From contig JBKPSJ010000008.1 of assembly GCA_046765875.1 (NCBI GenBank), positions 1 through 15,205 on the forward strand: 15,205 bases of DNA. Direction: 5' to 3'. The DNA comes from DASRHY01 sp046765875 (GTDB lineage: Bacteria > Actinomycetota > Actinomycetes > Propionibacteriales > Kribbellaceae). The translations under genes and the position numbers were made by a program. The notes under the pieces are model-generated. The model was given only the letters and a program-made list of their open reading frames with translations. It ran no database searches and was not told the DNA's origin. Positions 1 through 6,544 of the stretch are shown here, piece after piece (position 1 is the first letter of the stretch; every line of letters starts with the position of its first letter).

Positions 1-78
1 GACCACAGCCGCGCACATCGTCAGAAGTTCGTGTTCACGCTCGGACCGCCGGACGATCCTGGCCTCCTCCTTCAGTAG
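1..78 (+). CDS. possible 3' end of an upstream gene (partial)
   Basis: The first forward frame is open from the window edge to a TAG at 76-78 and encodes 25 residues ending GLLLQ. Codon third positions are mostly G or C, as in the clear genes of this window, but the piece is too short to assign a family. It is followed at once by a purine-rich AGGAGGAGG run (77-85) with no ATG or GTG at a suitable distance. The stretch may simply be non-coding. Confidence 0.3.
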   Translation, partial: DHSRAHRQKFVFTLGPPDDPGLLLQ

Positions 79-98
79 GAGGAGGCGCACACTGGTAC

Positions 99-131
99 GG
101 AGCGAACAGGGAGCGAACAGGGAGCGAACAG
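99..131 (+). repeat. 11-bp tandem repeat, three perfect copies
   Basis: The unit GGAGCGAACAG occurs three times head to tail at 99-109, 110-120 and 121-131. After a 13-bp gap holding a Shine-Dalgarno-like GGAGG (132-136), a fourth copy with one mismatch (TGAGCGAACAG, 145-155) overlaps the GTG start of the next small frame. Because 11 is not a multiple of 3, the array is not in-frame coding repetition. It lies in the leader of the small gene and could have grown by replication slippage. Confidence 0.9.
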
Positions 132-143
132 GGAGGCGGAGCA

Positions 144-290
144 GTGAGCGAACAGCCTAACGACCTCGTCGTCGAGTCCGTGGACGAAACGCCCGCACCG
201 CAACCGATCCACCACGAACACGTCCGCACCGAGGGCGAGACGACTGTCGACGACGCCCTGGGCGCCACCGACGACCCGGCCGACTCCTAA
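144..290 (+). CDS. small acidic protein of unknown function (48 aa)
   Basis: I do not recognise this protein. A GTG at 144 is preceded by GGAGG (132-136) at 7 nt spacing, which is a good ribosome binding site, and the frame runs to TAA at 288-290. The product is strongly acidic (many Asp and Glu), contains a His-His-Glu-His cluster near the middle, and has no cysteine, transmembrane segment or signal peptide. Its first codons lie in a copy of the 11-bp repeat found just upstream. The composition suggests a disordered peptide. A RiPP precursor can be imagined, but no modifying enzyme is visible nearby. The call rests on the ribosome site and plausible codon use alone. Confidence 0.5.
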   Translation: MSEQPNDLVVESVDETPAPQPIHHEHVRTEGETTVDDALGATDDPADS

Positions 291-420
291 CCTTCAGGCG
301 CTGCGCCCAGCTGGCGCGTTGCCGCAACAGTCGGCGCACGTTGTTGATGCCCTGCTGATCGACGGCGGCCCGCGGAGCAGTAGCGGATTCGAACCCCGCT
401 CAGGTGCAGGCGCAGACCTA

Positions 421-659
421 GCGCCTGTTACGAAAGTGGCTGGTGTGGATGGCGGCCACGCCCGCGAGCCGAGTCGCGCGTGCCCGGTTGTGGGTCCGCT
501 CGTCTTGTGGTGACTTCCTGCGGCACTGTGCAGCGTCCCAACCCGCACCAGTGTGCGGGAACCTTTGATCCCCGCCGGCACGGCACGTGACCGACGGTCC
601 AACGCCATGGATATCCGACCCGGGCCTGCTGCCGGATCAGCCACTTTCGTAACAGGTCT
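421..659. mobile_element. MITE-like element (239 bp) with terminal inverted repeats and TA flanks
   Basis: The ends carry inverted repeats with a perfect 19-bp core, CCTGTTACGAAAGTGGCTG at 424-442 and its complement at 638-656. The copies still match 19 of 22 when extended to the element ends. Both sides are flanked by TA (419-420 and 660-661; CTAG on the left, TTAG on the right), as expected for a TA target duplication of the IS5 or IS630 type. The interior of about 195 bp has no transposase-like frame, so this looks like a non-autonomous miniature element or an internally deleted insertion sequence. Family assignment is inference from end structure and target site only. Confidence 0.7.
542..559. 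other. hairpin inside the MITE-like element
   Basis: CCCGCAC (542-548) and GTGCGGG (553-559) form a 7-bp stem with a four-base CAGT loop near the middle of the element. Internal palindromes are common in miniature elements; no function can be assigned. Confidence 0.4.
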
Positions 660-1001
660 TAGTCCGAGGTCCTCGACCAGCCACGACGACCAGGGCCGGT
701 CACCGATCTCCGTCTGGTCGGTCGACCGTACGAGCCGTCAGCCGCATTACGAGCAGGCCAGGCCGAAATGCGCAGCTTCGGTGCCGCGGTCTGGTGCGGG
801 GGCTGGCCCGCCCTTGGTGGCGGGCCCGGGTCGTGTACGGGGCCGACGGTCTGCGGAAGGGCGTCAGACCCGGCGATGGACCGGTGTCTTCCACTGATGT
901 GACTGGTCGACCGGCGTCGAACAGTGGTGGTAGCGACCGAGATCGACCTGGTCATCGAGGGCGCATCAATCACAACCAACCACATCGAGGATGTGAACGT
1001 C
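660..1001. other. intergenic stretch without a supported gene
   Basis: I see no coding region with a ribosome site and normal composition between the MITE-like element and the hydrolase gene. The stretch contains a GC-rich hairpin with an 8-bp stem (GGCCCGCC 805-812, GGCGGGCC 819-826, 6-nt loop) but no T-run after it, so it is a weak terminator candidate. The hydrolase promoter and leader should lie near its right end, but no convincing -35/-10 pair was found. Confidence 0.5.
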
Positions 1002-1808
1002 ATGCGGAAGCTCAACATCACGACCAGAATCAGCCGGCGCGTACTGGCAGGCGTCGCGGGTGCAACCCTGCTCTTCGCGGGAGCGACGACCGCGCAGGCC
1101 GCCATGTCCGCGCAGGCCGGACCGAAGCCGACGATCGTTCTGCTGCACGGCGCGTTCGCCGACGGCTCCAGCTGGATCGAGGTCACCAAGCAGCTGCAGC
1201 ACGATGGCTACCAGATCGTCGCACCGGCCGTTCCACTGCGGGGGATCGCGTCCGACACGTCGTACCTGAGCGGCGTACTCGCGGGGATCCCCGGGCCGAA
1301 GGTGCTCGTCGGCCACTCGTACGGCGGCGCTCTGGTCAGCGAGCTCGCCGACACCGACGGAGTCAAGTCGCTCGTCTACGTGGCGGCGTTCATCCCGCAG
1401 GCCGGTGAGACCCTCGGTGCTCTGAACTCGCAGTTCCCCGGCAGCGACCTTGGACCCAATCTGATCGCGATCAGCTACCCGGGTGGGGTGGACCTCGCGC
1501 TCAACCCGGAGACGGCCGGCCCGGTGCTCGCCGCGGACATCCCCGCCCGTGAAGGAGCCGCGTTCATCGCCGCCCAGCGTCCGATCGCTGCCTCGGCCTT
1601 CGCCGAGCCGGTAGAAAAGACCGCTCCAGCCGCACTGCCGAAGTATGCCCTCGTTCCGACGGGTGACCACGCCATCGCCCCGGCAGCCGAGCGCTTCATG
1701 GCGCAGCGGGCAGGCGCCACCGTCGTCGAGGTTGCCGGCGCGTCACACCTCGTCGCGCTGTCCCAACCCGCCCCTGTGACTCGGTTGATCGAGCGCGCAG
1801 CGAGCTGA
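1002..1808 (+). CDS. secreted alpha/beta-fold hydrolase (esterase-like)
   Basis: This 268-residue protein has an exported leader at residues 1-33 (Arg-rich start, hydrophobic VLAGVAGATLLFAGA core, then AQA-type cleavage motif). The catalytic domain shows the hallmarks of alpha/beta hydrolases. HGAF (49-52) forms the oxyanion-hole strand, GHSYGG (104-109) carries the nucleophile Ser106, and Asp222 in TGDH and His249 in GASH are the likely acid and base. Related families cleave small esters; the substrate here is unknown. I chose ATG 1002 because GAGG (987-990) lies 11 nt upstream and a signal peptide starts right after it. The frame is open further upstream to a GTG at 924, but without a ribosome site. 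The gene stands alone and ends at a strong hairpin terminator. Confidence 0.9.
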   Translation: MRKLNITTRISRRVLAGVAGATLLFAGATTAQAAMSAQAGPKPTIVLLHGAFADGSSWIEVTKQLQHDGYQIVAPAVPLRGIASDTSYLSGVLAGIPGPKVLVGHSYGGALVSELADTDGVKSLVYVAAFIPQAGETLGALNSQFPGSDLGPNLIAISYPGGVDLALNPETAGPVLAADIPAREGAAFIAAQRPIAASAFAEPVEKTAPAALPKYALVPTGDHAIAPAAERFMAQRAGATVVEVAGASHLVALSQPAPVTRLIERAAS

Positions 1809-1819
1809 TCTCACCTCAG

Positions 1820-1860
1820 CGAGCCGGCCGGAGCGTCAGACTCCGGCCGGCTCGTTCGTT
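1820..1860 (+). terminator. Rho-independent terminator after the hydrolase gene
   Basis: CGAGCCGGCCGGAG (1820-1833) pairs perfectly with CTCCGGCCGGCTCG (1841-1854) around a 7-nt loop and is followed by the T-rich tract TTCGTT. It lies 12 bp after the hydrolase stop codon. Confidence 0.9.
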
Positions 1861-1949
1861 TGTGCCGGGGGCGGTCTGCCCGATCGGGCAATGGATGGTG
1901 TCTGTTGGCTTCTTGCCGGCGAACCCGCGTGCGTGAGCACAATCGCGGC

Positions 1950-4244
1950 ATGACGCCGGACCGGCCGGTCACGCGCGCCGACCGTCCGGTGCGGACGGTC
2001 CGGCGGCCCTCGGACCGCGTTCCCTCCCAGCAGGGAGTCGGACCAGACGCCGCGGCGGTGCTCGACATGCAGCGCACCGTCGGCAACGGGGCCACGTCGA
2101 GCCTTCTGGTACCGGTGCAGCGGCAGAAGAAGGCCGTCACCGGTGTCGCCAAGTACGGCACCACGCGGCTCACAACACGGCTGCAGGACATGATGCAGCG
2201 AGGGGTCCTCGGCGTCGCAGGTGCGCCGCCGACACTGGACCGCGACCAGCTCTTCTTGTTGCAGGGTGTCGCGAACGTCGAGACCGGCGGCATGGACAAC
2301 GCCGTCTACACGCGCGACAACATGTACGTGAGCCTGGGCTTCAAGCAGGTCACGCTCGGGTGGGGATCGCTGTACGAGATCATCAAGGCGGCGCCGGGGG
2401 CGTTCGCCAAGCACGGCATAGTCCTCGGCGGCGGGACGTACGCACTCAAGGCGGGCAACCTCCCCGCGATCGAGGGCGCGCCGGATCCGGTAGCGCTCAA
2501 GACCCCGCCGTGGACCGACCGGTTCTTCGACGCCGGTGCCGAGGACGAGGTCGTGTCGGCCATCGTCGCGTACACGCTCAAGGAACTCGGCCGCATGGAG
2601 CGGCGGTTCGCGAAGGACAGCCCGGGCCTGTCGAACCCGTGGATGAAGGACCCGACGGCGCGGGCCTGGCTGCTGGAGACGATGAACAACCGGCCGGCGT
2701 ACTCCTATTCGGCCGCCCAGGGGACGCTGCGTCGGACCGGCGGGCAGGAGCTCACCCGCGACGCGTTCCTCGCCGTCCTCGAGTCCGAGATCCTGGGCGC
2801 GTACGAGGCGCGCGGCGAGCGCGTCAAGGGCGAGCACATCATCGGCAAGATCCCGCGCACGATGCCGTCCGGCGGCTCAACCCCTGCGCCCGCGGTGCCG
2901 GCGCCTGGAGCGGCGACGGTGGCGAAGGGGACCGATCTGGTCGGCAAGGCCGCCGCGGTTCTGCCACCTGCGAAGGCGGCGGCAGGTGGTTCGGCCATCG
3001 TGTCCGCGCTCGCCGCCACCGGCCTCGTCCCCGCAGCGCTGCGCCTGCTCGTCGCGCTCGGGTACAGCGACCCGAACGCGTTGACCAACGTCGCGTTCTG
3101 GGCCGAGCACCCGGAGCTGTTCGGTACGAAGCTGCAGCCGTCGCAGCCGAACTTCGCGCAGCTGTCTGCTGAGTGGATGCGTTTGCGCGACGGCATCGTC
3201 CATACCGCGCACGCGGCGACCACCTCCGCGGCGAAGCCTGCATCGACAACTGCCCCGACTACAAAGCCGGCACCGGGGACCAAGCCCGCCGACGTGATCG
3301 CCGCCGAGAGCCCGCCACCGCGGGTCGCCGGGGCGTCGTCCCAGGCCGGCAGTGGCGACAAATACTTCGCCCAGGGCGTCGGCCGCTATCGCGATGTCAT
3401 CGACACCGGCGACAAGGCCGGGCAGTTCCGCGTCTGGCTGTACGGGTCGTCGGGCGCGAACGTCTGCAACATGACGTCACTGACCATGGGTCTGGTGAGT
3501 ATGGCGGGCGAGGACGAGGTGCGCGCCCGGATGATCGGCCTGCTGCGCAGCAAGGGGATGCACGCCGGTGCGCAGGTGCAGGTCGGCGGTAATTTCGTCG
3601 ACCTCGCGACAGCATTGGACGACCCGCGCACATCCGCCAAGATCCGCACGCTCGATCTGGTGACGGCCGTCGCGATCGGCGCGCACGGCTCGTACAAGTC
3701 GGTGACCGATGCCGGCACCATTGCGCGCGTGGCCCGCGATGCCGGCATCGCCACGAAGGCCCAGGAGGCGGGTGGCCGGGTCCGGTTCACCGAACCCGCC
3801 GTCCGCGCCAAGGCGGCGCAGATGCTGGCCGACGGCACCCGGGTGATCGTCGGAACGGTCAACCACTACGTCTACCTGACCGAGGTCCGCGACGACGGGG
3901 TCGTCGTACACGACCCGGCCGGTGCGCGGGTCACACCCGGTCTGAAGGGCTATCTGTTCGTGCACGCAGGGACCGGTGCGTCCATGGCGGCTGAGTTCCT
4001 CAAGATGGACGCCACGCGGCAGGCCACGGCCGTGCGCCGGGTGACCACCAACCCCGCGGCCGCGGCGGTGATCAACGAACTGCCCGCCATCGCCGGGATG
4101 GACAAGAAGGACCAGGCGGCGGCGGTGAAGCAGCTCGCCAAGGACCACCCCCAGTACGTCGAGACCGGCCGGTCGAACTTCTACGCGACAAGCGAGTTCG
4201 CCGAGAACGACCTGCGCCTGCGCGTCACGCTCTCCGCGAAGTAG
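1950..4244 (+). CDS. putative eCIS-type cargo: QRTVGN N-terminus, lysozyme-like domain, C39-like peptidase
   Basis: A 764-residue modular protein without a signal peptide or membrane segments. Residues 1-37 are Arg/Asp/Pro-rich. LDMQRTVGN (38-46), followed by SSLLVPVQRQ (50-59), resembles the (L)QRxxGNxA motif I know from N-termini of eCIS-associated proteins, often those with DUF4157. Residues about 80-300 look lysozyme- or transglycosylase-like: VANVETGG (107-114, candidate catalytic Glu111) and SLGFKQ (128-133, compare the SxGxxQ lysozyme signature). A Pro/Ala linker (about 305-325) leads to a helical module ending in the pattern ALTN-FWAEHPEL-EWMRLRD (377-413). A second Ala/Thr/Pro/Lys linker (about 420-468) precedes a C39-like peptidase with Cys506 (ANVCNMTS), His639 (VNHYVYL) and Asp655 (VHDPAG). 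The likely role is cleaving peptidoglycan and/or peptides in a target cell after delivery by a tail-like particle. ATG 1950 lacks a clear Shine-Dalgarno; GTG 1929 is an alternative. Confidence 0.75.
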   Translation: MTPDRPVTRADRPVRTVRRPSDRVPSQQGVGPDAAAVLDMQRTVGNGATSSLLVPVQRQKKAVTGVAKYGTTRLTTRLQDMMQRGVLGVAGAPPTLDRDQLFLLQGVANVETGGMDNAVYTRDNMYVSLGFKQVTLGWGSLYEIIKAAPGAFAKHGIVLGGGTYALKAGNLPAIEGAPDPVALKTPPWTDRFFDAGAEDEVVSAIVAYTLKELGRMERRFAKDSPGLSNPWMKDPTARAWLLETMNNRPAYSYSAAQGTLRRTGGQELTRDAFLAVLESEILGAYEARGERVKGEHIIGKIPRTMPSGGSTPAPAVPAPGAATVAKGTDLVGKAAAVLPPAKAAAGGSAIVSALAATGLVPAALRLLVALGYSDPNALTNVAFWAEHPELFGTKLQPSQPNFAQLSAEWMRLRDGIVHTAHAATTSAAKPASTTAPTTKPAPGTKPADVIAAESPPPRVAGASSQAGSGDKYFAQGVGRYRDVIDTGDKAGQFRVWLYGSSGANVCNMTSLTMGLVSMAGEDEVRARMIGLLRSKGMHAGAQVQVGGNFVDLATALDDPRTSAKIRTLDLVTAVAIGAHGSYKSVTDAGTIARVARDAGIATKAQEAGGRVRFTEPAVRAKAAQMLADGTRVIVGTVNHYVYLTEVRDDGVVVHDPAGARVTPGLKGYLFVHAGTGASMAAEFLKMDATRQATAVRRVTTNPAAAAVINELPAIAGMDKKDQAAAVKQLAKDHPQYVETGRSNFYATSEFAENDLRLRVTLSAK

Positions 4245-4268
4245 GCGCAATGGCTCACGTCGGCGAGA

Positions 4269-4298
4269 CGTCGTCCCCGCCTCCTCGCGGGGACGACG
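4269..4298. terminator. bidirectional hairpin terminator
   Basis: CGTCGTCCCCGC (4269-4280) and GCGGGGACGACG (4287-4298) form a perfect 12-bp stem with a 6-nt loop. It sits between the convergent cargo-like gene and the VOC gene. There is no long T-run on either side, as is usual in high-GC actinobacteria. Confidence 0.8.
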
Positions 4299-4316
4299 CT
4301 GTGCGTGCTCGGGGCA

Positions 4317-4706
4317 TCAGGCCGGCGGGGGAGTGAAGACGCCGAACGTGTTGCCGGCCGGGTCGCGCAGGTAGGCGAACGCCGGCGCACCGGGGCCGGG
4401 GTCGAGGTGCTTGCTCACCACCGAGCCGCCCAGTTGCTCGGCATCCGCGCAGGTGTCCTCGACATCGGCGACCAGGATGTAGAACACCGCGTGATCGGGG
4501 GCCTGGCCGCCGGTGCCGAAGATGCCGCCCATCGGCGCGTCGGCGCCGGAGGTCTTGATGTTGCGGTAGTCCATGCCGCCGGACGCCGCGGCCGCGTCGG
4601 CCTCGAAGGTCCAGTCGAAGAGGCTGCCGTAGAACTTCTGCGCGCCGTCGGGGTCGGTGGTGGCCACCTCGAACCAGGCGAGGGTTCCGGGAGCGGGATT
4701 CGTCAT
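4317..4706 (-). CDS. VOC-family protein (glyoxalase / bleomycin-resistance fold)
   Basis: A single VOC domain of 129 residues, the usual length. The opening WFEVATTDPDGAQKFYGSLFDW (residues 11-32) has the family's typical pattern of strand, then aspartate-rich turn, then Phe-Tyr-x-x-Leu-Phe-x-Trp helix. The end carries the DPAGNTFGVF strand (about 115-124), where many enzymes have DPEGN. VOC proteins include glyoxalases, dioxygenases and antibiotic-binding proteins, so the reaction cannot be named. The ATG at 4706 has GAGGAG six bases upstream. It is the last gene of a same-strand run, 22 bp after the WYL regulator gene; pairing of a WYL regulator with a VOC protein is common in actinobacteria and suggests shared control. 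Confidence 0.9.
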   Translation of the reverse strand: MTNPAPGTLAWFEVATTDPDGAQKFYGSLFDWTFEADAAAASGGMDYRNIKTSGADAPMGGIFGTGGQAPDHAVFYILVADVEDTCADAEQLGGSVVSKHLDPGPGAPAFAYLRDPAGNTFGVFTPPPA

Positions 4707-4728
4707 GGGTGTCTCCTCAGTGGATGCA

Positions 4729-5517
4729 TCACCCGCCGCGGCGGCGGGTCACACCCACCGTCCCAGCCGAACGCGACAGCCCTATGTCGGTGATTGACAG
4801 GAGACCTCCGGGATTCCGGGCAGAGGCCGGCAGCTTCGTGTCGTGTCCGTCGACGAGTGGCTCCGGCGCGATCCGCCGCAGGCGCGGCGGGAAGGGTACG
4901 CGTTCGGCGCTGGTGATGCGGTCCATGCGGAAGACGCGGTCGTCGTCGCGCAGATGGCACCAGGCAGTGAGGTAGGAGCCGTTGGGCCCGACGACGACAT
5001 GCTGCGGCTCGACCTCGCGCTCGGTCTCGACGCCGCCGACATCGGTGTAGCGGATGCGCAGCACGTCGTTGTCGCGCACTGCTCGCCAGATGGTCTCCGC
5101 GATCTCCGCGTCGAGGTCGGGCACCGGCTGTACCAGCAACCGGACCTTCTCAGCGGTGCTACGGGCCTCCGCGAGCGACCGCTCCGGCATCGCGGACACG
5201 ATCTTCTGCAATGCGCTGCGGGCGTCCTTCTTGAACAGAACGTGTTCGCTGCGGCTCAGCGCCACCGCGACCGCCGCCGCCTCGCGGGGAGTGAAGTTCA
5301 GTGGCGGCAAGGTCATCGACCGGTCGAGCATGTATCCGCCCCCTCGGCCCTGCTTTGTCGCAAGAGGTACGCCGGCCTCGCCCAAGGCGCTCAGGTCACG
5401 CTCGATGGTGCGTACGCTCACCTCGAAGTGCCGCGCCAACTGCCACGCCGTACGACCACGGGCACCCGCCGCCCGCAGCTCCTCGACCAGCGCGTAGAGG
5501 CGCTCTATGCGGTTCAT
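4729..5517 (-). CDS. YafY-type transcriptional regulator (HTH_11 + WYL domains)
   Basis: A 262-residue DNA-binding regulator. Residues 1-60 form a winged helix-turn-helix: MNRIERLYALVEEL start, helix pair about 24-43 with VSVRTIERDLSAL, and the wing TKQGRGGGYML. The WYL ligand-binding domain follows (about 140-205): LRIRYTDVGG, then EVEPQHVVVGPNGSYLTAWCHLRDD and FRMDRI. WYL regulators sense small ligands, nucleotides or nucleic acids and usually act on neighbouring genes. The ATG at 5517 was chosen because homologous proteins start with the M-x-R-I-E/D-R-L motif; the frame is open upstream into the next gene without family-like sequence. The gene lies 40 bp after the dehydrogenase gene and 22 bp before the VOC gene on the same strand. 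Confidence 0.93.
   Translation of the reverse strand: MNRIERLYALVEELRAAGARGRTAWQLARHFEVSVRTIERDLSALGEAGVPLATKQGRGGGYMLDRSMTLPPLNFTPREAAAVAVALSRSEHVLFKKDARSALQKIVSAMPERSLAEARSTAEKVRLLVQPVPDLDAEIAETIWRAVRDNDVLRIRYTDVGGVETEREVEPQHVVVGPNGSYLTAWCHLRDDDRVFRMDRITSAERVPFPPRLRRIAPEPLVDGHDTKLPASARNPGGLLSITDIGLSRSAGTVGVTRRRGG
4731..4749. other. GC-rich hairpin at the end of the WYL gene
   Basis: ACCCGCCG (4731-4738) and CGGCGGGT (4742-4749) form an 8-bp stem with a 3-nt loop. The hairpin covers the last codons and part of the stop codon of the WYL regulator gene, just before the VOC gene on the same transcript. It could lower read-through into the VOC gene or protect mRNA ends, but it also encodes the Arg-Arg-Arg-Gly-Gly tail and may be incidental. 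Confidence 0.5.
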
Positions 5518-5557
5518 GCCGGGGAGCCTAGGACAGGGCACCGACAGCGGCGGGCCG

Positions 5558-6544
5558 TCAGCGATCCAGAACCTCGGGATTGACCAGGCACCTCGGCCGC
5601 TGTCCGGCGAGTCCGGCGAACAGGTTCTCCACGGCGAGCAGCCCCATCGCGGTCCGGGTCTCGATGGTGGCACTGCCCAGATGGGGGAGCAGGGTGACAT
5701 TCTCCAAGCCGATCAGGTCCTCTGGTACCGCCGGTTCGTGCTCGTACACGTCGAGGCCTGCGGCGAAGATCTCGCCTGTACGCAGAGCCTCGGCCAGCGC
5801 TGCCTCGTCGACGATCGGGCCGCGCGCCGTGTTGACCAGCACCGCGGTCGGCTTCATCGTGCCGAACGCCTCGGCACCGAACATGTGCCGGGTCTGCGGC
5901 GTCAGCGGGACGTGCACCGAGACGACATCGGACTCGCTCAGCAACTCCTGCAGATTTCGCCACTCGACGCGCAGGTCGGTCTCGACGGCCTCCGGCAACC
6001 GCTCCGCGTCGGTATAGACCACCCGCATCCCGAATCCGATACCACGGCGGGCCACGGCGCGACCGATCCGGCCGCAGCCGGCGATCCCGAGTGTCTTGCC
6101 GTACAGATCGTGGCCGAGCATCATCTGCGGTCCCCAGATCCACGGCCTGCGGGCGCGCAGGAACCGGTCGCCCTCCGCGACGCGGCGGACGGTGGCGAGG
6201 ATGAGCGCGCAAGCCAGATCGGCGGTCGCCTCGGTCAGTACGTCGGGGGTGTTGGTGACCAGGATCCCGCGCCGGGTGCAGGCTGGTACGTCGATGTTGT
6301 CGAAACCGACAGCGTGGTTCGCGACGATCTTGAGGCGCGGGCCGGCAGCGTCCAGCAGTTCGTCGTCGACGCGCTCGGTCAGGATGGTCAGCAGGGCGTC
6401 CTTGTCCTTGGCGCGGCGCAGTAGCTCGTTACGCGGCATGGCCTCCGGCGGCCCGGAGTAGAGGTCCAGCTCGCAGCGGCCGTCGAGGGCGCGCATCGCC
6501 TCGGCGACGAGCTCGCGGGTCAACAGCACTGCCGGCTCAGGCAT
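5558..6544 (-). CDS. D-isomer-specific 2-hydroxyacid dehydrogenase (glyoxylate/hydroxypyruvate reductase-like)
   Basis: A 328-residue NAD(P)H-dependent oxidoreductase with the full family architecture. The Rossmann dinucleotide motif GCGRIG is at 156-161 (within KTLGIAGCGRIGRAVA). The catalytic residues are Arg241 (NTARGP), Glu270 (EHEP) and His288 (PHLGSAT). It would interconvert a 2-oxo acid and a D-2-hydroxy acid in the cytoplasm. Close families reduce glyoxylate or hydroxypyruvate, or oxidise 3-phosphoglycerate, but the short length without an ACT domain argues against serine-biosynthetic SerA. The ATG at 6544 overlaps the last 8 bp of the aminotransferase gene (shared ATGCCTGA), indicating translational coupling. 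The pair could run amino acid to 2-oxo acid to hydroxy acid or the reverse; the substrate is not evident. Confidence 0.92.
   Translation of the reverse strand: MPEPAVLLTRELVAEAMRALDGRCELDLYSGPPEAMPRNELLRRAKDKDALLTILTERVDDELLDAAGPRLKIVANHAVGFDNIDVPACTRRGILVTNTPDVLTEATADLACALILATVRRVAEGDRFLRARRPWIWGPQMMLGHDLYGKTLGIAGCGRIGRAVARRGIGFGMRVVYTDAERLPEAVETDLRVEWRNLQELLSESDVVSVHVPLTPQTRHMFGAEAFGTMKPTAVLVNTARGPIVDEAALAEALRTGEIFAAGLDVYEHEPAVPEDLIGLENVTLLPHLGSATIETRTAMGLLAVENLFAGLAGQRPRCLVNPEVLDR

Noticed and set aside
380..410. tRNA-like T-loop (GGTTCGAATCC on the minus strand)
   Set aside because: The T-stem does not pair over five base pairs, and no anticodon arm, D-arm or acceptor stem can be built around it. 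The MITE-like element begins a few bases away, so a destroyed tRNA fragment is possible but unsupported.
286..420. Minus-strand open frame with protein-like segment (INNVRRLLRQRASWAQRLK)
   Set aside because: It runs on into an Arg-rich antisense reading of the small acidic gene, has a stop just upstream, and has no ribosome site or recognisable family.
660..740. Minus-strand segment reading DRPWSSWLVEDLGL next to the MITE-like element
   Set aside because: A stop codon lies close upstream in that frame, and rejoining the flanks across the element gives no recognisable protein. In GC-rich DNA such helical-looking fragments arise by chance.
805..826. GC hairpin as a terminator or riboswitch
   Set aside because: It has an 8-bp stem but no T-run, no gene ending just upstream on the plus strand, and no conserved riboswitch core that I can see.
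924..1001. Longer start for the alpha/beta hydrolase (GTG at 924)
   Set aside because: There is no Shine-Dalgarno near 924, and a 26-residue extension would bury the signal peptide; ATG 1002 puts the exported leader at the N-terminus.
1860..1949. Upstream start for the cargo-like protein at about 1860
   Set aside because: The extension starts within the terminator tail of the hydrolase gene, is Cys/Arg-rich and lacks a ribosome site. ATG 1950 gives a composition consistent with the rest of the N-terminus.
4843..6424. Long plus-strand open frames opposite the WYL, dehydrogenase and aminotransferase genes
   Set aside because: They mirror the real minus-strand genes, are rich in Arg, Gly, His and Gln without domain motifs, and are typical antisense shadows of high-GC coding sequence.
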